Assembly (NCBI RefSeq): GCF_008831285.2
Contig: NC_045141.1
Location: 17,842,106 to 17,906,105 of the forward strand
DNA: 64,000 nucleotides
DNA from: Nymphaea colorata
Taxonomy: Eukaryota > Streptophyta > Magnoliopsida > Nymphaeales > Nymphaeaceae
Direction: 5' to 3'
Shown here one piece after another: positions 46,741 to 58,558 of this stretch (positions within the stretch are counted from its first letter, which is position 1; each line of letters starts with the position of its first letter). The notes under the pieces are model-generated. The model saw nothing but the letters and a program-made list of their open reading frames with translations. It was not told the origin of the DNA and searched no databases. The position numbers and the translations under genes are program-made.

Positions 46741-48857
46741 ACATCTGTAACTGGCGTTTTCAATTATTGAGTGGCTGTTGATGTGGCTGCTAGGTTGGTG
46801 ATCTAACATGTGGGTTTCGGTAGACTTCTATAGCAGGAAACGATTCTGTTGGTCTTTAATTTAGAATGGGTTAATGAAAGAAAAAGTAGTATCTCGTACA
46901 TTTGGGTTAGCAAATGGATATTGTTTGGGTGCTACTTGTTTCGTTGGCCCCAGACCAGAATAAATTTTGGAAACAACTTTCTCATTATCAAAGCCTTACC
47001 AAAATTTTTCTTTTCTTATCTTGCTAGAAACCTAACTAATTTGAATCTAGCTTAACCATGCTACCCACTTTTTTGGGTTGTTAACTTCCTGCATACCCGG
47101 AACATATTAGTCAAACTTAATGTTTGAATGTTTTCTCAAACTCACCAATTAGAACTGCTATCTTTTGACAGCTGCTACCTTTTGACAAATATTATTTATT
47201 ATATATATGACAAAGAGTAGGGGCTTGGGTGGTTTGATCATCGAACGTTCCTGGCCATGGGAAAGAAAAAAGTCAGAATCTTCGTTCACATTTAACTAGA
47301 AAAAGTTACATAAAATAATTGCTAAATCTAAAAGATCAGATCTTAAACATGGTAGCCTTTATCGTCCACGAAAATTGACGTAGCACCAAAATGGGTGACT
47401 CTCTCACAACATGTTGCACATGATCAGTGGTTTGGTTACCATAATATATGCGTGCAGTTGGTTACCACAATAAGGTTATGGACATCCAAACCCTCATATC
47501 ATTCTCTTTCACGTCAATTGCCTGACAAGAACAAAAAAAATGTGCCCGGTTTTGGTTCGGTCGAGGCATACACGCCTTCTTAGTGGCTCAACATTGCAGC
47601 ATGATGGCATATGATGTTTGTTTGAACCTTGAGCAAGGAACTTGTCCTATTAAGATCTCTTTTGCCATCTCAATAGTGCAAAAATTAGCTACCATAGCAT
47701 GTTTCTCTGAAATAAATTCAAGTATAAATCGATATCATTGCAGATCTGGTATTGTTTAGGTATCTAACACAGTCCCAGCTTACATAGTGGACGCAGAGAA
47801 TTTCTTTGCCCAAGCCGCTGCCTGTGACATACAAGAGTCATCTTGCAGTAAGGATATTTTGTGAGTCTCTCGTGAACCTATCCTAAAGATTGAGGCAGAT
47901 TTATAGAACAGTAAACTGTTTGGTTCTCATGTCCCTTATTAGGAGCATGCTCCGCTTTGTTAGTGTCAGTTGTATCGAATTGGTGTAAATTGTGGCATTT
48001 ACTTTAGGCATTTTGTTAAATAACAAAGCCAATCAGTTTGTGGCTGTTAGATTAATTAGTGTACTTTTCTCAGGGACGAGCACCCATCCTCAAAAACTTC
48101 GGCACTCACTTTGCCTAAACCAGATTCTTTTTCTCTCCATGTTGGTGGTTAATTGAATCAACATGAAAATAGCATCATTTCTCTCATCCTGTAAAGCAGT
48201 TCTTCCAGCAAGCCGAGCTAATGAAGAAAGACAAATTTCTACAATGGAAAGTTTAAATTCTAGCAACAAATTGATCACCCTTAGCTCAAGAGTTATCATG
48301 TAATATTTTTAAATAATTTATTAACTTGCTTGGCTTGATTTTGTACAAGGTAAGGAAGCGTTTATTTCAAGAAAACTCAAACATCTTCAAATTACATAAA
48401 ACCAAGAAGAGGAAAAAAGAAAACACCTCTCCATGGGAGAGTAGTGTGCAGTAGGAGATGTTTACCGTCGTACAAAAGAGAAAAACATTGGGTTAACGAG
48501 CCTTTGTCCTTTGTGGCGAATGGGCCATAACCTCCATCAGGCTTTGGTGAATTATCATTTTATGCAAGTGGAGGATCATTCACAAGTCTTTGTGTAAGGG
48601 GGATGCAAGTGCCTTTCTCCACATCATTATGTAATTGTCTTGTTTGTATTATATATATATATATATATATATCTAACAAAATTTAGGAACAAGAAATCTC
48701 CTAAATACAAAAACAAATCGCAAAAACAAAATATAAGAAGAGAATATACAAGTTAGTAGCACAAAAAAACATAATAAAAGAGATGGAGAGAGAGTGAACA
48801 GAGAGTATTGATCTTTTGTTAAACAAACAAGTACCTTAACAATGAATCTGTCGATTG
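46741..48857. other. Intergenic, LTPG promoter side
   Basis: No gene was recognised. A (TA)n run lies at 48649-48672. The rest is AT-rich unique-looking DNA. Confidence 0.5.
48649..48672. repeat. (TA)n microsatellite
   Basis: About 12 TA units, 190 bp left of the 1,033-bp transposon. Confidence 0.85.
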
Positions 48858-48865
48858 CCTATAAG

Positions 48866-49898
48866 CTATGTCACACGGATACGGCAGACTGGGTCGAGTA
48901 CCGGTGTCGACACGCGGACACGGGGATCCCGACACGGCGATACGGCTGGATACGTTTTGGATCGGGTCTAGGTCAGACCCGATCCAAACCACTTGTATAA
49001 CCAATTTTTTAACCCGCGTTTTGTTTTACGCACTGACATTTACCCTCGACGCTCGACCTTCGTTTACCCTCGACGGCTTCCGCAGCAGGCTGGCAGCACA
49101 GTAAGGCAATGGCGGGTGACGGCGATCGACGGCGACTTCCGGTGGCGTCCGGCGGCAGCCAGCGACAGACAGGTAAGTGTTTTGTCTATTATTTTTTATA
49201 ATAGAAGTTAGGGTTTCAACTTTTATTTGGGGATTTTTTAGATTGGATATTAAAATCTGATTTAAGGATGTTTTGGTTTGAAGATTGGACAGTTTAGAAT
49301 CCTATTCTTCAATGCTATGTGCGATGTTTTCTTTTTTTTTGTTTGATTTTGGGATTTGGGGATTTTGCCGTTTTGGGTGTATAACCGATTTGGGGATTTT
49401 GCCTTCGCTGTTGTTCATGATGTTAGACAATGATGAATACATGATATCTAGATGGCATTAACATATAATTTACCATTCTTGAATGTTCCTGTTCACTGTT
49501 CACTATTCACTTCAGCCTTCGCTATTGTTCATGTTTCTTTTAGTTTTAGGCTTTAACGAACTGCTTCTGTTCCTATTCACTATTCAGGCTGGCAGTACTA
49601 TCATTTACCATTCTTGAATGTTCCTGTTCACTATTTAGCCTTCGTTCTGCTTCTGAATCTCTGAAGTTTTGTGACTGCAGTGCATGTTTATACTTTGTCA
49701 GTTTGTTGTATTGTTTTATTTCATAAATTTTATGTTCATTATACGTTTTTTCCATTTTTTCATTATATTGAGACTTTCTTTATTATCATTTTTAATTTTT
49801 TTGAATATAATATTCACCGTATCCGCGTATCCTAAAATTTTGAAAATGCCGTGTCCCCGTATCCATAGGATACCCGTACCCGTATCCGTGTGACATAG
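48866..49898. mobile_element. 1,033-bp non-autonomous TIR DNA transposon with exact 19-bp ends
   Basis: Both ends read ctatgtcacacggatacgg inward, identical over 19 bases. An exact 8-bp direct repeat, cctataag, flanks the element at 48858-48865 and 49899-49906. Sub-terminal DNA on both sides is rich in cggatacgg/gtatccg variants, typical of hAT-like ends; a MULE with a 9-bp duplication (gcctataag) is the alternative. No transposase frame is visible. The interior includes a GC-richer segment at 49030-49175 ending in acag/gtaagt and a run of ttcactattcac repeats. Confidence 0.88.
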
Positions 49899-49906
49899 CC
49901 TATAAG

Positions 49907-52900
49907 TTGAGAATGAAGGCAGAGAAATTAAACCCTAATAATAATTGCATTGAGCCGACACAATAATCGGACCACCAATTAATGTTTTCATATCTGGGGC
50001 CATGCATATCGTGTGAATCATCCTACAAGAAACTTCTTGATTTGGGTGGGACAGAGGACGTTAATCGTTCAAGCTACCGCAGCTACCAGAGTCCGCATCT
50101 GCTGCATTTGTTTTTCTTGCAAAATGTGTGTTGCCTCTGAAAAAATTTGCAAATGCATTTGCTTAAGGTGAGTTTTGATAAACCTTGAATAAGATTTGAG
50201 CCTTTACTTATATAGTGGTGAAATTTCATTTCATTCGCTCGTATATCCAGGAACCAAACAGGTTAGATTTTTTTATGCATGTTGTAAACACAAAAGAATG
50301 GGAAGAAAAAAATCGGCGCTAAGAAAAGGCACTTTCTAAAAAATTTCATCTATTTTATACAGGAAAATAAAAGAAAACCGTGAAAAAATCTCTCTGCCAT
50401 TAAACTCCCCCACTTAAAAGAGGTCACGAATAGAAAACTCTAAAAGGCAGAGATATGGTGGAAAGATGGGTATGCATTAATCTCTAGAGTCATGAAAGAG
50501 ATCAAGAAAAAACTTTACCAATACAAAAGCAAAGGGGAATATCATGAGGTATTCATTTATAATTAGCCCATGACGATGAGCAGTGGTGGTTGCTTCCACT
50601 TGTTCTTCGTCCTTTTCGCTGGAGACGCTTAAAAAGACAGAAGGGGGGTCCGGTAAGATTTTCATGACAGACGATTGGCATATTTTCTCAGGAGGAAACA
50701 GATTGCAGTAGAATCAATAAAGCGCCAACTCGTTGCTTCAGAAAAGGAAGGAAGAAAAAGAGAAGTTGGTCGAAGGCTTTGTAAGAGATGACAAGGTTGT
50801 AGCTGTGCTTCATGCTATTGTTCGGGAGTGCAAATTGGTAGAGTGGGGACGGGGAACTCAGTTTACCTTTTCTTTTTTCTTTTGCTGTATTAGTTCAGAT
50901 CTGTCCTCTCTGCTGCTAAGTAAACTGATCCTGTTTGGCGCTTTTCATGCAATGCCGTCCTGTGTCACAGACTCGGTCTTTCTCCCTCTCATCCATGTGG
51001 ACGAATATAAGGAAGAAAGTTTCTGTGCCTATTTATTAACTCGTTGAATTCCTCAACAAATGGACGCACGATAAGACAATTAAGCCCGGTTTTGTTTGCA
51101 GTATACATAAATTCCTCCTCCCCTACCACATTGGTTTATTCAGATAATTTTGGAGTTGTTCATCAATTTGTGATCTGGGGCTCTGTGATCATTGAAAAAA
51201 CTGTGAAAAATTTTTGTTGGCATGCAGTAGGAAAAAGACAATCAGCTTGGTCTCAATGCCTTGAGATCAGGGCACGATCTTGAAATCACCGAGAAGATTT
51301 TGAACTTTAAATCGTTTTAAACAGGGTCAGCTCCCTCTCTCTATCACTCTTCTTTTGAGTTGTCGTTTGGCATCCACCCCTTTACCCACCATAAGTAGAC
51401 CAATAGAGTTAAACTTGATGCAAAGTCTAAGCACAACACAATAGAGTTAAAACTTGATGTAAAGTCTTCAACTTGATGTGCTTCAAGGAGAGCAGCGTAC
51501 CTCGTGGAGCTGGTGACATGTTGGAAAGGTCAAGGGTGGGCTTCAACATCCCTTACAAAGTAAAATTTGGTTGCTACCTGATTGTATGGACTAACAACTT
51601 GAATCCGGAAATCAAATTCGAAATGAATATCAGATTGAACCACTTCAAAAGGAATAGATATTAAAAAAATAATAACATTTTTAGACTCAGAAATGACATT
51701 TGATACAGACTCTGATTCAGAATCAGTATATTGCACAATAGTTATTATCAAATTTCTCTTTTATTGGATGCCAACTTCATATAAAAAACTAAAGTTGCCC
51801 CAATAAAAGGCTTAATTTCTTCTTGATTTTCTAGGAAAAACTTATGGTAGAGAGCATACTCCAGTGGGTTAGGATGTTAGAGTGTGGAGTCCAGTTCCTT
51901 CTTAATATGCTTCCCTAATCCCAATGTCGTATTCTTGATTCTGAGTTGGTGAAAATCCTTGGACGTCGGAGAAATTGGGTTTCTGAACCAATTTAAAAAC
52001 CTTGTGTGTTTCTATTCTTCTTCATCTTATCCTGATATCATGAGAAAGAGAAAGAGGGCCTTGCTCCTAACATAGGGTCGACAAATCAAATTATGAATTT
52101 TATTCTGGAGCTGAAGAATTTTGGCTTCCACAGATTATTCTGCTCTTTCTTGTTCGTTGGGTGATGCTTTCACGATTCACTAAGATTAGAGAAAGGGAAA
52201 AAAAAAGAAAAAAGTTACCAAACATGGGTGCAATTAAAATGCTGTAGTTGAAAGACAGCAACTAATACTGCAATTAATACTGCATATGCATATTTTGTAC
52301 ATTCTATATATATTTTTTGCGTATTTACCGATACACGATGCAGCGGTTTAATTAAGAAAAGGCAGCCACACTGAGATGAGCTCAGTGAATCTTTGAATAA
52401 GTCAGCGTGGATGTCTGGACCTGAAGACCCAGCGGCCACTCTCACAGCTAGTGTACTGGACGCGCCGTCATGTGTATGTAGGACCGCGCATTCTTTGAGC
52501 CATGATCTGGACGATGCCGAGTCCATTTGGTCCGGCGTGGTCGGATCAATCTGACTAAGGTTGGGCATTGAGTTGGGTTGGATCGTTTCAACGCTTGATA
52601 AAATTGGGTTTAGATGGTCTCCAAGTCCTTGCCAACAACCCAATTTCTGCCCAGTGTCCATTTAGTTATCTCATTTGGTTCTAATCATAAACTTCTAAGT
52701 GAACCACCAGGTAGTGTCAGTTTTTTTTATATATATATATATAAAGTAAAATCAAACACATAATACCTCACTTGGGTTAGTGCAGTCTGGCCAATACAGT
52801 CGAGTACCTAGTCCAATATGATAGAAATGAAGCGGATCCCAAATCACATGACAGGCACCGGTAAGCCTGGGCATCGGATCTGGTACTCGACCTGATGAGT

Positions 52901-53534
52901 ACTTTACTCGGCTTGACTTGGGCCCGAGAAAAAGGAACCGAACTACCCAATAAGTTATTGGGTTGGGTAAGGTGGGCCCGACTAAACCCAGTTAGCCTAA
53001 TAAGATTTTTTTAATATTATATTTTTATTGATTTTTATATATAATTATAATATTCTAGTACTATTAATTATCTTTATATGTAATTTTATATTAAAAATAT
53101 ATATGTTTTAATTTTAACTAGATCGAACTGAAACTCAAGTTTTGGGTGACATACCAGTCGAAACCCACTCATTATGGAACAGGGCCAAGGGAAGCCGGCC
53201 GGATATCCACGCCGGGTGGAGCTGAAGGCTGCGGCAACAAAATGGTACACATTTATTTCCTCGCACTCTATCGTTCGTCTCGTTTTCACCCGCACGGCGA
53301 CGCCCCCAAAAATTATCTCCTTGCGCGGATGCTAGTGGTACGGCCATCGACAACACTATCCCACCTATCTTGCCTCATGTTTTTAGTATTTAAATTTTAT
53401 TATTATATAAATCTGTATATAGGAAAAAACAAGGCCACAATTGGAGCTATTTCCACAGACAAAGCTGATAATTTAAAGCACAGTTCATGGTCGATTATTG
53501 TAGCTTTGTTGTTATTTTGGTACTCATCTATCAT
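49907..53534. other. Gene-poor AT-rich region
   Basis: No gene with a recognisable domain. Short frames at 50477-50665 (-), 50733-51047 (+) and 52215-52661 (-) lack any family signature. Possible LTR remnant at about 51840-52050; a degenerate gcctgggcatcgg-type repeat starts near 52865. Confidence 0.5.
51840..52050 (+). repeat. Possible degenerate copia LTR 3' end
   Basis: The stretch ending ttgtgtgtttctattcttc, followed shortly by cctgatatcatgag, resembles an LTR terminus next to a mutated tggtatcagag primer-binding site. No partner LTR or domains were found. Confidence 0.25.
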
Positions 53535-53542
53535 ACCCTTAT

Positions 53543-53658
53543 TAAGGGTGGGCATTGGGCTGGGCCGGGCCAGCCCGGCCCTTCCGGCCGTACCGATCCG
53601 GCCCATCGGGCCAGTGAACTAAATGGGCCGGGCCGGGCCGGCCCGACGCCCACCCTTA
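53543..53658. mobile_element. 116-bp miniature TIR element, GGGCCGGGCC-rich (hAT-like)
   Basis: The ends are taagggtgggc and its exact complement gcccaccctta. The interior is almost all gggccgggcc/ggcccggccc, which would fold into a strong hairpin. Flanking 8-mers acccttat (53535-53542) and actgttat (53659-53666) match at 6 of 8, as expected for an old hAT 8-bp duplication. Confidence 0.75.
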
Positions 53659-54758
53659 ACTGTTATTGGCCCCAATAAGCTGTATACATAGTTTATGAAA
53701 TGCCAAATTTGCCTCGAATCAGTTTAACCTATCATTGGGATGTGGCTTAACCTATCATTCAACTGCAAGCTTGTATCAAGAAAGAAGCGCCCATTATTGA
53801 ACTTTTTTCCTTCTTCGACTTCAAAGCCTGTAAGTCTAATTACACTCTAACAAGATGGATGGACCTTAAGTAGCAAAGGAATAAGCGTATTATTCCCATG
53901 ATACAAGAGAAAGAAAAGCTTAAGTATGCATCGCATATTGCATCTTGATAAAAGAATGAACCAGCAGCATGGTAACATTAATGCAAACCTTGCGCGATTA
54001 TCTTTCGGAAATAATTATGATTTCCGAAAATGAGGTATTAATTGTTCAAGTTTTAGATTATTGAATTTTTCATCCTCATAAAATTTACTTGCATACAAAC
54101 GAACTATTACAGGACAATTTCTTTTTCGTTTGTGGGAGAAACCTAAGATCTTGGTTTCTAAAGCATAAAATTCAAAACTGATTGAAATCCCCGTGATCTT
54201 TTGTTCTTAATTATCCATAGTGAGGATCACCTTAAGATTGTTATCGTTGAAGATTTTGATCCTATGCCCAGAAAAACACAAATTTGGTTGCACATGATCT
54301 TTTTTTTTTTCATGCCTCGTTAAGGATCAGCCAGTCTCAGGATGATTATTGAAGAACTCCTCACCCGTCAGTAGTTCAGATGCTGGTACCCAACAACTTC
54401 GTGAGATTAACGCTGAAGATCAGATGATGGGAGAATGAGGTGGATGTAGAATACAAGCTTCACATCTTTTTGTCCACTTCTTACATCTTGTATCAGCCTG
54501 TAACATTGAATCTGTTCTAATTGGTATGGTAGAACACGCAATTGTTGCTTAAACACTCATTGTTTGAACTTTGAAGAGAGGGAGGAGAAGGGTAGGATAG
54601 GGGCTAATCAACAATACTAGATGAATTAAGGAGGGACTGACATGCGGAAAGCAAGGTAAACAGCAGCCACAGTATAGAAGGAGTGTGCTCCTTTTAGATC
54701 GGCCACCAGCAACATACATGCCAAGAATGCCCACATGAAAATTCAGATATGATATACT

Positions 54759-54917
54759 GTTTGAGAACAGTGACATTGTGTTATTGTCTCATGCATCTAA
54801 GTCAAAAATTAGTTAAATTCATTAAATACTTTAAGAAGTGTTGCATGAATCTGCCTCATTTTTTTAGGTAGATTCATAAGATATTAATAATATGTTACTC
54901 ATACCAAACAATCCCTA
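54759..54917. mobile_element. MITE-like dispersed repeat, copy 2
   Basis: Aligns by eye with 16105-16260 in the same order of landmarks. The ends actgtttgagaacagtgac and (complement of the right) attgtttggtatgagtaac are loosely inverted. No target duplication was resolved. Confidence 0.5.
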
Positions 54918-57620
54918 AGAGAAAGAGTATCTGGTGTAATGTAGGGAGGAGGGGTGGAGGGGCATGCCTAGGCCGTGGCCCCAACCCAACTAATTGAAAA
55001 AAACAAATTACGTTACAAAAATTCAAAATTTTTGGTTGGGTAACGTATTTTTTATATTTTGATTTAGTTTGGCCGTACCCAGATTTAGTTTGGCCCGCCC
55101 CTGAAAAAAATCTTGGTTCCACCCTTGGTAGAGAGACAAAAAAGGACTAAGGTAAAGACAGGCTAAGTGGTGGCAAAAAGGTTGCAAAAGAAATGGCAAG
55201 TGATAAAGAAGTATTGGCGAGTTTCAACAGCAAATGAATAGATAGGGTTGCAGTTGACAAAGTGAATCCCATGTGTTGGACATGGTTAAGTGTATTGATG
55301 TGGCCAGCAATCAAGAAGAAGCCACGAAAAAGACACTGACACATGAGTAGAGGACAATAATTCCAAGCGATAAAGGAGCTAAGAGATGGCTATAGAATTA
55401 GGAGGTCCGGGACAGTGGTAAAACCAGAAGTTTCTCGCTAAGGGGTAGTGTAAGTTTAAAGAGCACTCGTATATGAAAAAACTAAAAATGAATGAATTTG
55501 TATACGTAAATAAAGTAATTGTTGTGAGTTGGTGTGGACAATTGCCCACCCTAGCTACAATGTAGCTCCGCCACTGGTTCTGGTGGGGGAGATGAAGAGG
55601 CGGAGGAAAACAACAAGCAACCAGAGTCAGCCTTCTCAACAATAATGAAGCTGACTCTCTCAACAATAATGGAGAGGGCGGAGGAAAGTTTAAAGGTTGA
55701 GAGTAGTAGCCAAACCCGTGCAATCTGCTGAAGCAAATCAACTCCAAAAACAAGGAAAATTTATTAGGGTATTGCAGGACAGAGAATGCCAAAAGACTGC
55801 GCAAGACAAGTCCGGAGGATGCGACCAATCAAACAAAGCGCGAAGAATACCTCCACAACAAGGTTACAGAGGAGGAGGGAAAGGACGCACCCTCTTATTA
55901 AGTCTAACACACTTATCAAACACTCTAAGAAGGTACTTTTTGATAAAAGGTACACTGGCATGTGTTAAGGTAACACTTAATAAATCTAACAATCAAATGT
56001 TGGATCTAGTCACACCATGTTCTTAGTTTATGATGTTCTTGCAAGAACACCTGCTCATTCCTCTCATCAAACTTCTCCTAAAACTATTTGGCAAAATAAT
56101 TTGAATACAGATATATACAATTTTGATATATAAATACAAATAATATATGTATATATATTAAAATAGATAAAAAAGAGAGAGAGAGAAAGTTAGTCGCTTT
56201 GAAGGGCCGAAGAGCACGGACGACAGAAAGTAACAAAAGCGTCCTTTTTCGTCTGCTGCAAGGCAAAAGGTTCCCCTCGAAGACGCAAAAGGCAGAGATC
56301 GTAGATCGCCCGTGAAAAGGAACTCGAACTCACTGTTCCTTTCTCACGTTCAAAAGTTGAAAGAAGTTGCGCGAATGCCGAAGAGGTAGACATCCCTCAT
56401 TCGTTTACTCTCAAATCTCGAGTTCTCACACTCATTTCAAAACTCATGCTCGAACATTGATTCTTCAGTCTAAGCAGAATTTACGAGGAATATACTACTT
56501 GATTGAATTTATCTTGGCTTTACTAATGAATTTCAGTGAAACCCTACTCACATGCATGCGTTGTTTTTCGTGAATTTAGGAAATGGGTAGCAGTAATTTA
56601 AGAAAAAGGTTATTTTTTTTATCAAATGTTATTGTCAAAAGATTAATTTCTACGTAATTGGGACCGAACTGGTGAGACAGTGGAGCAAGTCTCCTCTGTA
56701 TGATGGGCAGTCACAGTCCAAATTCGTTCTGTGTAATTGGCAATACCCTTACGTACGTAGACCAGCTTAGCATCCTCTCGCAATCAAAAGGGTGTCGGAT
56801 TCAGGAACTCTTCCTCATGAGGGATGCGCGTAATATCAGATCTACTAACCTTTCTTTGAGAAAAACTTATGATGATCAGTAATTAAGATCATCAAAGGTT
56901 AACGACAGAAAAATGGTGATAATCAAGAGAGCATTAATAATTGGACCTCCAACGTTTTGAAATTGAATATATAATTATAGTGGTGGTGCATTGATTTTTG
57001 GTTTCTCATCAAGCCCTCAAGAATTGAATCAGTCTTTGAAGTGTATTGAAGTATGCATTCCATACTTTGATTCGAGATTAGAAGGAAAGCAGGAAAGCTT
57101 AGACCAGATTGATCAGAGAGCAAAACCTATTGGTGGGCAGTCTGATTTACATGAAATGGTAGGAGAAAGTGAATTTTCAGGAGAGGGAATTGATCCCCTC
57201 TCATTGTACGTAGCCTCTCATCTCCCGTCGGCCAGATAACTCGAATGAACCGGCAGATTATTTTGCCGTCACAGTTAAGGCACTATTGAGGAGAGAACGT
57301 AAGAGCTGGTTACGGGCACTGATCATTTGCATCTCCAGTGACTTGTTCGGATGGTAGTACCAAGACTAGTTTACAAAAAGAACATGATTTTAGCATCAAA
57401 ATTAGCGCGAAGCAGAGTCAAACCAACAGAAGTATGGAAGAAAGAAGACTACTTTCAGAGTAGGAGAAAGGGAAAAGGCAAAATTAGATCAGTCATCAGA
57501 GTGATTGTATACAGAGTAGAAGCAGCGAGAGAGCAAGCGATCAATCTCCAAAATGACGAAAACGCTTCTATGCGAAGCAAACCTGGTCGTCCTTGTTGTC
57601 CCACGACGCTGGCGTCCTTT
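54918..57620. other. Gene-poor region upstream (by coordinate) of the OVATE gene
   Basis: No supported gene. The segment 54930-55130 and the segment near 55430-55590 (which carries gtagctccgccactgg) look like scattered retroelement remnants. Frames at 55379-55828 and 56991-57239 show no domain. Confidence 0.45.
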
Positions 57621-58409
57621 TCACAGGCAGTGATGGGCAAAGGGGCAATTGGAGGAGCCGATGGTGGCGCCTCCCTCCTGCTGGTGGTGGCGGTGGTGAT
57701 CCGGCGAAGAGAAGAGGTCGTCCCAGACGTCTAGGAAGGCGCGGAGGATGACGTCGTGGTGGTGGGGAGAGTTGAGGGAGAGGAAGCAGTGGAGGAGGTC
57801 TCGGAGGTCGTCGACGGCCACTATCTCCTTCTCCACGATCATCTGGATCATCGACCACCGAAAATCGGAGAGAGGGTCCTCGGATGCCTTGACCACCGCC
57901 ACGCTCTCCCCTACCCTCCTCGCGCTCTTCGTCTGCCGGTGTCCGCCGGGCCGGCCCTTCACCTCCCCCGGCTGCGGCTTCGAAGGCAGACGATTAGGGG
58001 GCGGAGGGGAGGAAGAAGGGATCGTCTCGGGGGGAGAAGGGGCGTTCTTCTTCTTGACAGGCCAGGAATGAAGACTCTGCTCGAGCTCGCCCAGTTGGCG
58101 GAGGAGGTCCGAGAAGCTTCCCCCGGGGACGTTCTGCTCACCGTTGTCGTTGTCGTCGTCGGCGTCGGTGGTCACGGAGCACTCGTCGGAGAAGCTCTTG
58201 GCGAGGGCGAAGGTCTCGCTGGAGGAAATGGAAGGGCCGAGGTCGTCGTACGTCGACTCCTTCGTCGCGAAGGAACGGCGGGAGCCGGAGAGGTACTCCC
58301 TGAGGGAGGTGGGCCTCTGCTTCCCCGACAGGATGCTTCTAGAGCCGCGGCACCCGCAGCCAAGCGACACCACAACAGGACTCCTGTACTTCTTCAACGT
58401 CGACGACAT
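57621..58409 (-). CDS. OVATE family protein (OFP), transcriptional repressor-like
   Basis: Intronless frame of 262 residues from the ATG at 58409. Near the N terminus is SLGCGC, a feature of the small OFP6/7/8-type proteins. A Ser-, Pro- and Asp-rich low-complexity middle follows. The C-terminal OVATE domain (DUF623) occupies about the last third: SVAVVKASEDPLSDFRWSMI, QMIVEKEIVAVDDLRDLLHC, FLSLNSPHHHDVILRAFLDV, W. OFPs repress transcription, bind TALE homeodomain and TRM proteins, and shape organs. The frame stays open upstream to 58604, but the ATG at 58409 starts MSST.KKY as family members do and sits below a TATA box. The GC content is well above that of the neighbours, normal for intronless OFP genes. 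The tail after the domain (His/Ser-rich, ~25 residues) is variable. Confidence 0.93.
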   Translation of the reverse strand: MSSTLKKYRSPVVVSLGCGCRGSRSILSGKQRPTSLREYLSGSRRSFATKESTYDDLGPSISSSETFALAKSFSDECSVTTDADDDNDNGEQNVPGGSFSDLLRQLGELEQSLHSWPVKKKNAPSPPETIPSSSPPPPNRLPSKPQPGEVKGRPGGHRQTKSARRVGESVAVVKASEDPLSDFRWSMIQMIVEKEIVAVDDLRDLLHCFLSLNSPHHHDVILRAFLDVWDDLFSSPDHHRHHQQEGGATIGSSNCPFAHHCL

Positions 58410-58548
58410 TGGTGGTGGTGGTGGTCCGTCGGCGACGGTGGTTTGGTCCCGGCAGTTGTAGCGGAGCGGGTGAGTTGCCGCCTTCCAAGGCAATAGCGCC
58501 GCGGGACTAAGCTCCTTATCATCCTCTTTGCGTGAAGCGCCTCCTGCG

Positions 58549-58558
58549 TTATATATAA
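58549..58558 (-). promoter_or_regulatory. Candidate TATA box of the OFP gene
   Basis: The run ttatatataa lies about 140 nt upstream of the chosen ATG, so the in-frame ATG at 58571 would lie outside the transcript. This supports 58409 as the start. Confidence 0.45.

Noticed and set aside
50477-51047. Short frames of 62 (-) and 104 (+) codons
   Set aside because: The first looks peptide-like and the second has a Lys/Glu-rich start, but neither has a recognisable family, promoter or partner exon.
52215-52661. 148-codon minus frame
   Set aside because: No domain signature; it overlaps repeat-like DNA, and its hydrophobic tail is translated from AT-rich sequence.
53146-53622. 158-codon plus frame
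   Set aside because: Its end is translated from the GGGCCGGGCC miniature element; no domain in the rest.
57756-58496. 246-codon plus-strand frame over the OVATE gene
   Set aside because: It is the GC-rich antisense shadow of the OVATE family gene, which has a clear conserved domain.
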